DNA of 60,494 nucleotides, from assembly GCA_021847605.1 (NCBI GenBank), contig JAJZQN010000024.1, positions 1-60,494 of the forward strand, in the 5' to 3' direction. Made by a program: the position numbers and the translations under genes. Positions 43,009 to 50,961 of this stretch are shown piece by piece (position 1 is the first letter of the stretch; each line of letters starts with the position of its first letter). The notes under the pieces were generated by a model, which was not told the origin of the DNA, searched no databases, and saw only the letters and a list, made by a program, of their open reading frames with translations. This DNA comes from Pseudomonadota bacterium. GTDB lineage: Bacteria > Pseudomonadota > Alphaproteobacteria > Sphingomonadales > Sphingomonadaceae.

Positions 43009-44577
43009 GTGTCGATCGACAGAAGGCATTTCGTCGGAGCCGGTCTTGGCGCCGGATTGAGCCTGATCGCGGCGCCCGCGCTGTCGGCCGGTGGCGATCC
43101 GGTCGTGACGACCCGCCATGGCCGGGTGCGCGGGCTGCGCGAAGGTGGGCTGCATGTTTTTCGCGGTGTGCGTTATGGGCAGGATACACGCCTGTCCCGG
43201 TTTCAGCCGCCGGTGGCGCCTCAGTCGTGGCGGGACGTGGTGGATGCCGACCGCTTTGCTCCATCCTGCCCGCAACGGGCTGAGATTGGCGCTACCAGCG
43301 AGGATTGTCTGTTCCTCAACATCTGGACGCCTCAAGCCAAGGCGGGGCCGAAGCGTCCGGTCATGCTCTATATCCACGGCGGCGCCTATTCCAACGGAAG
43401 CGTGGTCGATCCGCTGAATGATGGGCGGCATCTGGCGGCGGGTCATGATGTCGTCGTTGTGACGGTCAACCACAGGCTGAATGCGCTCGGTTATCTTTAC
43501 CTTGCCCGGCTTGATCCGCGTTTTGCCGATAGCGGCAATGTGGGGCAGATGGACCTGATCCTGGCGCTCCAGTGGGTACGAGAAAATATTGCCGCATTTG
43601 GCGGCGATCCGGGCAATATTTTGGTGTTCGGCCAATCGGGCGGCGGCGCGAAGATCGCAACGATGATGGCGATGCCGGCGGCAAAAGGGCTGTTCCACCG
43701 GGCGATCACGATGAGCGGGCAGCAGGTGACGGCCAGTGGGCCGATCAACGCATCGCGACGGACGGCGGCCTATCTGGCCAAGGTTGGTGTGCGGCCCGAT
43801 GACGTGTCGCCCTTGCTGACCATGCCGGTCGAACGATTGATCGAAGCTTTGGGTGCGGAAGATCCGATATTGGGTGGCGGCATCTATATGGGGCCGGTGT
43901 TGGATATGCGGACATTGTCGCGCCACCCATTCTGGCCCGATGCCGCGCCACAGGGCAATGCGATCCCGATGATTCTAGGCAATACCCGGGATGAGACACG
44001 CGCCTTCATTGACCCGGGCGGGCCGAAGCTGGCGGGGCTGGACTGGCGCAATTTGCCCGAGCGCATGGCGCCGGAATTGCGCATGGACCTGTCGCCCGAA
44101 TGGATCGTCGCGCAATATCGGACGCATTATCCCGACTGGTCGGCGGAGCGGATATTCTATGCCGCAACGACGGCAGGGCGAAGCTGGCCGGGGCAGGTGA
44201 TCGAGGCGGAGGCGAGAGCGCGAGCCGGAGCGCCGGCATGGGTCTATCAAGTTGATTTCCAGTCACCGACACAACCCAGGCGCGGCGCGCCGCACACAAT
44301 GGACATTGGGCTGGCGTTCGGAACGCTGGATGTGCCGGGATCATTGACCGGAACGGGAGAGGGCGCTCGGGCGGCATCGCGAGCGATGATGCAGCGGTTC
44401 GTCGCCTTCGCCCGCGCTGGCGATCCGAACGGTGTCGGGATGCCGGACTGGCCAGCCTATGGTCTGGATCGGCGGACGACCATGATTTTCGATCATGTTA
44501 CCCAGGTCAAAGATGATCCGCGCGGATGGGAAAGAGAGTTGTTCGCGCGCGTGCCCTATATCCAGCCGGGTAGCTGA
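43009..44577 (+). CDS. Tat-exported type-B carboxylesterase
   Basis: A 522-residue alpha/beta hydrolase of the COesterase family with a twin-arginine leader (SIDRRHFVGAGLGAGLSLIA). Motifs: oxyanion HGGAYSNGS (123-131), Glu of the triad probably in the GNTRDETRAF region, nucleophile Ser210 in FGQSGGGAKI, EDCLFLNIWTP near 99-109, and a C-terminal His in PHTMDIGLAFG. GTG start with GGGAGA 7 bases upstream. In the pectin locus it may remove acetyl, methyl or feruloyl groups, but sequence alone does not show the substrate. Confidence 0.9.
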   Translation: MSIDRRHFVGAGLGAGLSLIAAPALSAGGDPVVTTRHGRVRGLREGGLHVFRGVRYGQDTRLSRFQPPVAPQSWRDVVDADRFAPSCPQRAEIGATSEDCLFLNIWTPQAKAGPKRPVMLYIHGGAYSNGSVVDPLNDGRHLAAGHDVVVVTVNHRLNALGYLYLARLDPRFADSGNVGQMDLILALQWVRENIAAFGGDPGNILVFGQSGGGAKIATMMAMPAAKGLFHRAITMSGQQVTASGPINASRRTAAYLAKVGVRPDDVSPLLTMPVERLIEALGAEDPILGGGIYMGPVLDMRTLSRHPFWPDAAPQGNAIPMILGNTRDETRAFIDPGGPKLAGLDWRNLPERMAPELRMDLSPEWIVAQYRTHYPDWSAERIFYAATTAGRSWPGQVIEAEARARAGAPAWVYQVDFQSPTQPRRGAPHTMDIGLAFGTLDVPGSLTGTGEGARAASRAMMQRFVAFARAGDPNGVGMPDWPAYGLDRRTTMIFDHVTQVKDDPRGWERELFARVPYIQPGS

Positions 44578-44647
44578 GCCTTTTCAGGCTTTGTCAGACT
44601 GTGCCTTTGTCTTGATCCAGTCATGCGCCGTCCATAAGCTGCTCTGC

Positions 44648-45769
44648 ATGAAGAGCATTTTGCTGTCCCGCGCCATTGCGTTGCCCGTCGTGCTGATACT
44701 GTCATCCGCGCCGGCATTGTCAGTGCCGCCGCCACCGATCTTCAATCCCGGAGAGCAAATGTTCCTCCAATGGACGCCCGGCGAGGTGCGCTGCTCGGGC
44801 GATCCGGTAGAACCCGTTATGATGCAGAGGCCGGCGGCAAACCTGCGTTATACGAAAGGCTCTATCAGGCAGGCTTATCATTTTCGTATCGACGACGAAG
44901 GGCGTGCGCTCTCGGTCGTGAGCGAGAGAGGGCCAAGCTACACCGCCGTGACCGATGATGTAGGTGCAGCGCTGACAGCATCGATTTTCAAGCAGGGTGC
45001 GCCGCAAAGCGATTGCCATGTCGAATATCGTTCTACGGTTACGCCGCTGGATCAGGTTCCACTCGCCGATCTCTATCTCTACACGCTCGCTCCAGCTGAT
45101 AGAGCCTTATATTCGGCCGCTCAGAAAAGGCTGGAGGCAACGCCGGGTGGATGTATGGCGCGGCCGCGCCCTGCGCCATTACGAATGTCATTCCCCGATT
45201 TTGACAGGATTCCGGCGTCGCCCGGCACGCGGGACTGGGCGATGGTCGGATATGATCTGGATGCCGGGGGACATCCGGTTCGACCCCATATTCTGGCAGG
45301 ATCGGGTAATGGCGCGCTTGATAAGGCATCGATCAAGGCAGTGCGGGATTCGCGTTATGTAGATGGCGCACGCAAGGGGTGCCTGACGCCCTATTGGCTT
45401 GCCGCGGCGCCTTTGCTGTCGCCTCTCTCTACTCCCCCGGACCAAAAGCCGGCGAATGCCCAATGCGCGGGGGAGCTGCGCTGGACAACGACGCCACGCC
45501 TGATCTATCCTCTGGCCTATCGGCGCCGTTCGATCGAGGGATGGGCGCAGATTGCCTATGACGTCGCGCCATGGGGAGAGACGGGCAATATCCAGGTGCT
45601 GGCGAGCGAGCCGAGTGCGGCCTTTGGTCAGCAGGCTATGCAAATGATCCGTGCTGCCAGAAAGGAAAAATCCCCGACCGGCGCCTCTGCCTGTGTGGAG
45701 ACGATCCGGTTCGTGATCGGCAAGGCCGCACCGTCGGAGCCGCAGGACGAACCGATCATCCTCGATTAG
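44648..45769 (+). CDS. Secreted protein with two TonB C-terminal-type domains
   Basis: A 373-residue exported protein with signal peptide MKSILLSRAIALPVVLILSS and cleavage near APALS. Two segments resemble the TonB C-terminal domain: AMVGYDLDAGGHPVRPHILAGSGNGALDKASIKAVRDSRY (about 203-242) and WAQIAYDVAPWGETGNIQVLASEPSAAFGQQAMQMIRAARK (about 299-339). There is no Pro-rich spacer, and the N-terminal hydrophobic stretch looks cleavable rather than a permanent anchor. It is thus not a standard TonB. Six Cys may form disulfides. The role is unclear; its location suggests the local receptor. Confidence 0.65.
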   Translation: MKSILLSRAIALPVVLILSSAPALSVPPPPIFNPGEQMFLQWTPGEVRCSGDPVEPVMMQRPAANLRYTKGSIRQAYHFRIDDEGRALSVVSERGPSYTAVTDDVGAALTASIFKQGAPQSDCHVEYRSTVTPLDQVPLADLYLYTLAPADRALYSAAQKRLEATPGGCMARPRPAPLRMSFPDFDRIPASPGTRDWAMVGYDLDAGGHPVRPHILAGSGNGALDKASIKAVRDSRYVDGARKGCLTPYWLAAAPLLSPLSTPPDQKPANAQCAGELRWTTTPRLIYPLAYRRRSIEGWAQIAYDVAPWGETGNIQVLASEPSAAFGQQAMQMIRAARKEKSPTGASACVETIRFVIGKAAPSEPQDEPIILD

Positions 45770-45771
45770 AC

Positions 45772-46188
45772 TTACGGTTTTACCGGGTAGGCGATGATGA
45801 GAGCGAGGGGTTCCTTGCCCGTCTGTTTGATGCCGACGTTGGCGCCGTCATAGAGATAGGCGGCCATGCCCGGCGTCAGGGCGCGGGTTTCCCCGTCGGA
45901 GGTGACGTCGCCGGTGCCGGAGAGGACATAATAGACCTCATCATGGGCGATCGGGTGCAGGCCGATGGCCGATCCGACATGGAGGATGCGCTTTCGAAAC
46001 TCCATGCGGCGGGGCTGGGGTACAGCATCGCTGATGCGATAGGCGGTACTCATGCCGATCTTGCCATGTGGGTTAGGCTCGTCCTTCTGAACGCTGCGTT
46101 CGTCAACGATCGCCATGGGTGGGGCGGGTTTGGACGAGGGGGTTGGTGTGGCAGCCGCAGCGGTCATTAGCAGAAGTGAGGCGATCAT
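45772..46188 (-). CDS. Secreted single-domain cupin, coupled to pectate lyase
   Basis: A 138-residue cupin with a short export signal (MIASLLLMTAAAATPTP). The metal motif is GLHPIAHDEVYYVLSGTGDVTSDGE (His, His, Glu in H-x3-H-x-E spacing) with a second motif weak (ALTPGMAAYLYDG). Its start overlaps the pectate lyase stop (ATGA). Pectin utilisation loci often contain the cupin KdgF, which converts unsaturated uronates to the linear ketonised form in the cytoplasm. This one is exported and divergent in sequence, so it is at best a periplasmic counterpart. Confidence 0.75.
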   Translation of the reverse strand: MIASLLLMTAAAATPTPSSKPAPPMAIVDERSVQKDEPNPHGKIGMSTAYRISDAVPQPRRMEFRKRILHVGSAIGLHPIAHDEVYYVLSGTGDVTSDGETRALTPGMAAYLYDGANVGIKQTGKEPLALIIAYPVKP

Positions 46189-47591
46189 TTCCGTTCTCCC
46201 TGACGCATCATTTTGTCGCGATCGGACAGATGTTCGGCGATTTCGTCATTCTGCCCCGGATAGCGACCTGATTTCGGCTCCATCGTGTCGAGGTTCCAGT
46301 CGGCCTCGACAAAAGGAGCGCGGGTTTCCGCCATTTTGGGATAACCGCCGACCTGCTTTTCATCATCGATGATTTCGCCGCGTCCTTCGGCAACGAAGAA
46401 GAGGACGCGTAGGTCATCGGCGTCGCGATCCCATGGGCGGGCGCCGGCATGGGCGAGAACATGGGTTTCGACATCGCGCACGGGAAGAACGTGCGTGCCG
46501 GGCCACCAGACGGGCGGTGTGGCAACTTCGTTGATCTTTGCACGGGTTTCGCCGTAGCGGCCAAACATGGGAAGCGGCTGTCCGAATTTGTCGACGGCAA
46601 TGTTATCCTTGCCATGATAATCCAGATCGCCGTCGCCACCCAGCGTCAGGAACGGCAGGCCCGCATCGGTCGACGGGCCGCCCCGCATGACATTGCCGAC
46701 GGCCGAAATCTTGCCATTCTGATAGGGGTGATTGCCCCATTCGAGCGCCATGAGATTATAATGAACCGCGCGCTCGCCTGGGTCATAAAGCAGGTTGTTG
46801 ACCAATTCGACCTGAGCGCCGCCCTTCACCAGCGGATTGCGTTCCTTGTTATGGGCATAGACGTTGCGCCAGATCATGATCTGGCTGGCATTGTCATGGA
46901 TCAGCGTGCCTTTGCTATGCTCACCCTTAGGGTGGGAGGCGTCGGCTAGTCCTTCGGCCGCGAGATTATAGGAGAAGGTGATGGCATGCGATGTGCCGTT
47001 TCGCCAGTCGTCCGGTGTTTTTCCTTCGAACCGGGGGCCAGACGCAGACATATTTTCGTCGATCGCCCAGGTGAAGCTGCAATGATCGATAATGACATTA
47101 TGCGCTGCCACGGTCGACATAGCATCCGCTTCCCAGCCGCTCATCTTGGGCTGACCATCGACGCCGGTACGGATACGAATATGGCGCATGACGACATCAT
47201 GGGTCGCGATGTCGATGCCGGTTTTGATAAGGGTGATTCCGGGCGACGGCGCGGTTTGGCCTGCGATCGTGACGAAGGGTTCGGTGATTTTCAGCGTTTC
47301 ACGCTTGAAATCGATGATGCCGGCGACTTCGAAGACGATGATGCGTGGTCCCTTAGCCTCCAGCGCTGCCTTGAAACTGCCGGGGCCATCAGCCGCGAGC
47401 GTGGTGACTCGAATGATGCGCCCACCCCGGCCGCCGGGTGTCGATGCGGCCCAGCCGACCGCGCCGGGAAAGGCAAGCGGACTGGCGACGGCGCTTTTCT
47501 GCGGTGTGGCGGCGGTTCCTACGTTTGGCGTGGCGAGCAGAGCTACAGCCAGTGCGAGCGAGCGGAATGGCAGCGTGGGGATGCGAGTCAT
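46185..47591 (-). CDS. Secreted pectate lyase (PL1-like)
   Basis: A 468-residue parallel beta-helix polysaccharide lyase with signal peptide (MTRIPTLPFRSLALAVALLA, mature from about TPNVGTAA). Motifs: AFPGAVGWAASTPGGRGG, the calcium-site strand NVIIDHCSFTWAIDEN (residues 165-180), and the catalytic-Arg segment NVYAHNKERNPLVKG with Arg251. It cleaves polygalacturonate by beta-elimination to unsaturated oligomers that feed KduI. It is divergent from the TonB receptor; the operator at 47655 lies 64 bases upstream. A long C-terminal extension (from about 400) carries no catalytic motif. Confidence 0.88.
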   Translation of the reverse strand: MTRIPTLPFRSLALAVALLATPNVGTAATPQKSAVASPLAFPGAVGWAASTPGGRGGRIIRVTTLAADGPGSFKAALEAKGPRIIVFEVAGIIDFKRETLKITEPFVTIAGQTAPSPGITLIKTGIDIATHDVVMRHIRIRTGVDGQPKMSGWEADAMSTVAAHNVIIDHCSFTWAIDENMSASGPRFEGKTPDDWRNGTSHAITFSYNLAAEGLADASHPKGEHSKGTLIHDNASQIMIWRNVYAHNKERNPLVKGGAQVELVNNLLYDPGERAVHYNLMALEWGNHPYQNGKISAVGNVMRGGPSTDAGLPFLTLGGDGDLDYHGKDNIAVDKFGQPLPMFGRYGETRAKINEVATPPVWWPGTHVLPVRDVETHVLAHAGARPWDRDADDLRVLFFVAEGRGEIIDDEKQVGGYPKMAETRAPFVEADWNLDTMEPKSGRYPGQNDEIAEHLSDRDKMMRQGERK

Positions 47592-47654
47592 TATGGATTT
47601 ATCTCCTCTCCTTCCGTCTTTGTGACAGCCGGGATGAGCCTAGGCAATCAATTT

Positions 47655-47668
47655 TGACACCGGTGTCT
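47655..47668 (-). promoter_or_regulatory. LacI-family operator upstream of pectate lyase
   Basis: TGACACCGGTGTCT, a near-perfect palindrome around ACCGGT, starts 64 bases before the pectate lyase ATG on the minus strand. ATTTTGACA occurs both in front of it and 13 bases behind it. Confidence 0.75.
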
Positions 47669-47858
47669 GCAATTTTGACATTGAATGGCTCCGTTGTCGC
47701 TGCTCCCGGCAAGAAGCGCAAAGCTTTGCTATCGCCGGAATCCTGTTGCGGCACGAGAATATTATCTAGCCTAATCATTATACTAGGCTGCGTCCGTCAT
47801 TGCATTTATGGCATTGGTCCCGCCACATATTGACAGGATCGGCGGCGAGGTGCAGTTA

Positions 47859-47872
47859 TGACACCGGTGTCC
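47859..47872 (+). promoter_or_regulatory. LacI-family operator upstream of carbohydrate TonB receptor
   Basis: TGACACCGGTGTCC is identical over 14 bases to the kduI operator. It begins 151 bases before the proposed GTG start of the receptor. The shared flank (TTATGACACCGGTGTCCAAA here, TTCATGACACCGGTGTCCAA at kduI) extends the identity. Confidence 0.75.
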
Positions 47873-48009
47873 AAATCGACCGAGATCGGCATAAGCCGGC
47901 GATGGAGTGATAAGGAGGGGGTGCAGATGTCGTCAGGCAGCTTCCCTTTTTGCGACACCGTACCGTTCCCCAGAAGGGCGGGGACGAGAGAACAGGGAAG
48001 GAGCGGAAA

Positions 48010-50898
48010 GTGCAGATTCGCGATCGTAAACGGAGCTTTTTGGGCTTTAATGGGCTGAGCAGCGTATCGCTCGCGGCATTGGCTCTGGCGATGCCGTTGG
48101 GGGTCATGGCGCAGGAAACGGCCGCGCAACCAGCAGCGGCGCCACAGGATGATGTCGCCAGCGACCCGGTGGCCGACATCGTCGTCACCGGATTCCGCCA
48201 ATCATTGGGTGCAGCGATCAACCTGAAGCGGCAGACGGTGGGATCGGTCGATGCGATCGTCGCCGAGGACATCGCGAAATTCCCGGACCAGAATCTGGCG
48301 GAATCGCTTCAGCGTATTCCGGGCATCTCGATCCAGCGTGACGGCGGCGAAGGACGTGCGATCACGGTACGCGGCCTCGGCGCGCAATTCACCCGTGTTC
48401 GCGTCAATGGACTGGAGACGGTGGCGACATCGACCGACGGCGCCAGTTCCAACCGCGACCGTGCTTTCGACTTCAACGTGTTCGCGTCCGAGCTGTTCAG
48501 TTCGCTGGTGGTCCACAAGACGGCCGAAGCGTCACTGGATGAAGGATCGCTGGGCGCGGTTGTAGACCTCAACACCGGCAATCCGCTGGCGGGCAAGGAT
48601 GGTTTTACCTTCGTCGGGTCGGCGACCGGATCCTATAACGACCTCAGTAAGAAATGGGGACCGCGCCTTGCCGGGCTGATGTCCTGGAAGTCTGCGGACG
48701 GGCAATGGGGCGTATCGCTGTCGGCCGCCTATTCCAAGCTCGACACCAAGCAGATGGGCAATAACACGGTGCGCTGGTCGCAGGCGCGGTTCGACAGCGT
48801 GAATGGAGCGCGGTGCTTTACGCAGAGCGCGACAAATAGCACCGGCGTTGCCAATAGCGGTGGGGTCTACACAGTGGGTCGGAATGCGGCATGCGATCAG
48901 GCTGCACTGGCATTCCATCCCCGTATTCCGCGCTATGGCGAGATCGCGCAGGAACGCGAACGTCTGGGCGTGACGGGATCGATCCAGTGGGCGCCGTCCG
49001 ACGCCACCAAAGTATCGATCGACGGCCTCTTCTCCCGCTTCCGCGAGACGCGCGAAGAGAAATGGGGTGAAGTGCTGCTGCGATCGAACGAGCGGTCGAT
49101 TGACGTTGTGAACCCGGTCTATGACAGCAACAATAATATGGTGTCGGCCACGCTGAACGATGCCTGGGTGCGGACGGAACATTATCTGCGCAAATCGCAG
49201 ACCAAATTCTATCAGTTGGGCGGTACATGGGATCAGGATGTCAGCGATGCGTTCCGCTTCACCCTGCTCGGTGGCTTCTCCAAGTCGGATGCGTCGATCC
49301 CGGTCGAAACGACGTTGGTATTCGATGATCGCGATGCGCAGGGCTATAGCTATGACTATGGCAATGGGCGGCGTCCGGTGCTGACATTCGGGACGAGTGT
49401 GACCGACCCAGCCAATTTCCAACTGGCTGAAATTCGCGATCGGCCATCATCCACCGTCAACAAATTCCGCACAGCGCAACTGCGTACCGAATGGGATGTA
49501 ACGGAAGGCTTTACCGTGAAGGCCGGCGCCATGTATCGCCGCTTCTCGTTCGATACGGAAAGCTATACCCGCGATACGGTGGTGTGCGGCAATGGCGGCG
49601 TCGATCGGGTGCTGGGTACGGTCAATTGCTCGCCCAGCAGCGCGTTTGGCCCCACCGCCATCTATGGCTTGCCGGTGACGAGCCAGTTGGCGGAGATGTT
49701 TACGTTGAAGGGCGCCAATGCGCCGGCAGGAACGACGACCCAATGGCTTGTCCCCAATTTGCAGGCAGGGACGGCCTATACCGGACTCTATGATCGGCCG
49801 CTGGCGATCGACGCGGGCAATACGCGCGCTGTGGTGGAAAAGACGACTGGCGGCTACCTCCAGTTTGATGCCAAGGGCGAGATTTTCGGCCTTGAATATG
49901 CCGCCAATGCCGGCATCCGCTATGTGAAGACACAACAAAGCTCGGAAGGGCTGAACAACGGCACGGTAGTCGGGGTATCGCGATCCTATGAGGACTGGTT
50001 GCCGGCGGCGAACCTGGCGCTGTTCCCGCATCGCGACATCATCATCCGTGCGTCGGTCGCCGATGTGATGACGCGCCCCTCGCTCGGCAATCTGACGCCG
50101 GGCGGTTCGGTCGACGGGTTCAATTATCGGGTGAGTTTCGGCAACCCGTTCCTCGACCCGTTCCGGGCGACGGCCTATGACTTGGCGGTCGAATGGTATT
50201 TCGCGCCGCAGTCGGTTTTCTCGGTGGCGGCGTTCAAGAAGGATGTGCAGAGCTTCCCGATCAGCCAGACCATCACCGGGACTTTCGCGTCGACCGGCCT
50301 GCCACTATCGGTCATTCCGCCCAGTTCACCGGCCGCGCTTCAGCCGGAACGGGCCGAGGGATGGGCGATCAACACCATCGTCAATGGCACCGGCGCCAGC
50401 CTGAAGGGGATCGAGGTCGCGGTGCAGGGACCATTCACCTTCCTGCCCGGTTTCCTGTCGCGCTTTGGCGGCATCTTCAACGCGACTTTCGTGGACTCCA
50501 GCGCGGATTATACCGTTTCCGGTCCGGCGATCGTGCCGGGTGGCGGCAACATCGCGTCGGTGCGCAATGCGACCCTGTTCGGCCTGTCGAAGCGCGCGTT
50601 CAACGGCACGCTCTATTATGAGGATAGCAAATTCTCGGCCCGCGTGTCGGCCAGCTATCGCAGCGGCTATATCGATCAGAATAGCGGCACTGGCAACGTC
50701 TTCGAAGGCTATAACAGCACGGTCAATGTCGATGCGTCGGTGCGCTACAAGCTGACCGACTGGATCGAATTGTCGCTGGAAGGGATCAACCTGACCGACG
50801 ATTATCGTGATCGCTACACCGACCTCGATGCCAACCGCAATTATGAGCAGTTGCATTTCGGACGCACAATCCAGATCGGCGCACGCTTCAAGCTCTAA
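48010..50898 (+). CDS. TonB-dependent receptor, carbohydrate (pectin oligomer) type
   Basis: A 962-residue outer-membrane receptor. Its signal peptide ends at VMAQE. TonB box/plug segments are DIVVTGFRQSLGAAINLKRQ, VDAIVAEDIAKFPDQNLAES and LQRIPGISIQRDGGEGRAIT, the pattern of polysaccharide-oligomer receptors in Xanthomonas, Caulobacter and sphingomonads. The barrel ends RTIQIGARFKL. GTG start chosen: AAGGAG lies 6 bases before it, while the open frame upstream has only a TTG and no signal-peptide logic. It sits under a LacI operator and beside pectate lyase, so pectin oligosaccharides are the likely ligand. Confidence 0.93.
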   Translation: MQIRDRKRSFLGFNGLSSVSLAALALAMPLGVMAQETAAQPAAAPQDDVASDPVADIVVTGFRQSLGAAINLKRQTVGSVDAIVAEDIAKFPDQNLAESLQRIPGISIQRDGGEGRAITVRGLGAQFTRVRVNGLETVATSTDGASSNRDRAFDFNVFASELFSSLVVHKTAEASLDEGSLGAVVDLNTGNPLAGKDGFTFVGSATGSYNDLSKKWGPRLAGLMSWKSADGQWGVSLSAAYSKLDTKQMGNNTVRWSQARFDSVNGARCFTQSATNSTGVANSGGVYTVGRNAACDQAALAFHPRIPRYGEIAQERERLGVTGSIQWAPSDATKVSIDGLFSRFRETREEKWGEVLLRSNERSIDVVNPVYDSNNNMVSATLNDAWVRTEHYLRKSQTKFYQLGGTWDQDVSDAFRFTLLGGFSKSDASIPVETTLVFDDRDAQGYSYDYGNGRRPVLTFGTSVTDPANFQLAEIRDRPSSTVNKFRTAQLRTEWDVTEGFTVKAGAMYRRFSFDTESYTRDTVVCGNGGVDRVLGTVNCSPSSAFGPTAIYGLPVTSQLAEMFTLKGANAPAGTTTQWLVPNLQAGTAYTGLYDRPLAIDAGNTRAVVEKTTGGYLQFDAKGEIFGLEYAANAGIRYVKTQQSSEGLNNGTVVGVSRSYEDWLPAANLALFPHRDIIIRASVADVMTRPSLGNLTPGGSVDGFNYRVSFGNPFLDPFRATAYDLAVEWYFAPQSVFSVAAFKKDVQSFPISQTITGTFASTGLPLSVIPPSSPAALQPERAEGWAINTIVNGTGASLKGIEVAVQGPFTFLPGFLSRFGGIFNATFVDSSADYTVSGPAIVPGGGNIASVRNATLFGLSKRAFNGTLYYEDSKFSARVSASYRSGYIDQNSGTGNVFEGYNSTVNVDASVRYKLTDWIELSLEGINLTDDYRDRYTDLDANRNYEQLHFGRTIQIGARFKL

Positions 50899-50905
50899 GG
50901 CGCCA

Positions 50906-50939
50906 GGGCCGGATCATGTCTGCACGCATGATCCGGCCC
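50906..50939 (+). terminator. Strong hairpin between receptor and GH43 gene
   Basis: Perfect 13-bp stem GGGCCGGATCATG / CATGATCCGGCCC with an 8-base loop, followed by CTCTATTT. It lies in the 63-base gap and may reduce read-through from the receptor into the GH43 gene. Confidence 0.7.
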
Positions 50940-50961
50940 CTCTATTTCTGAAGGAGGATGC

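Larger units (their letters stand above)
47592..48009. promoter_or_regulatory. Divergent control region of pectate lyase and TonB receptor
   Basis: No gene is supported. The region holds two LacI-type operators (47655 and 47859), an inverted repeat AGCCTA / TAGGCT at 47768-47789 between them, and the receptor's AAGGAG ribosome site at the right end. With 204 bases between the operators, DNA looping by a LacI-family dimer pair is conceivable. Confidence 0.6.

Noticed and set aside
47950..48009. Earlier TTG start for the carbohydrate TonB receptor
   Set aside because: It adds a charged segment before the signal peptide, while the GTG at 48010 has AAGGAG at ideal spacing.
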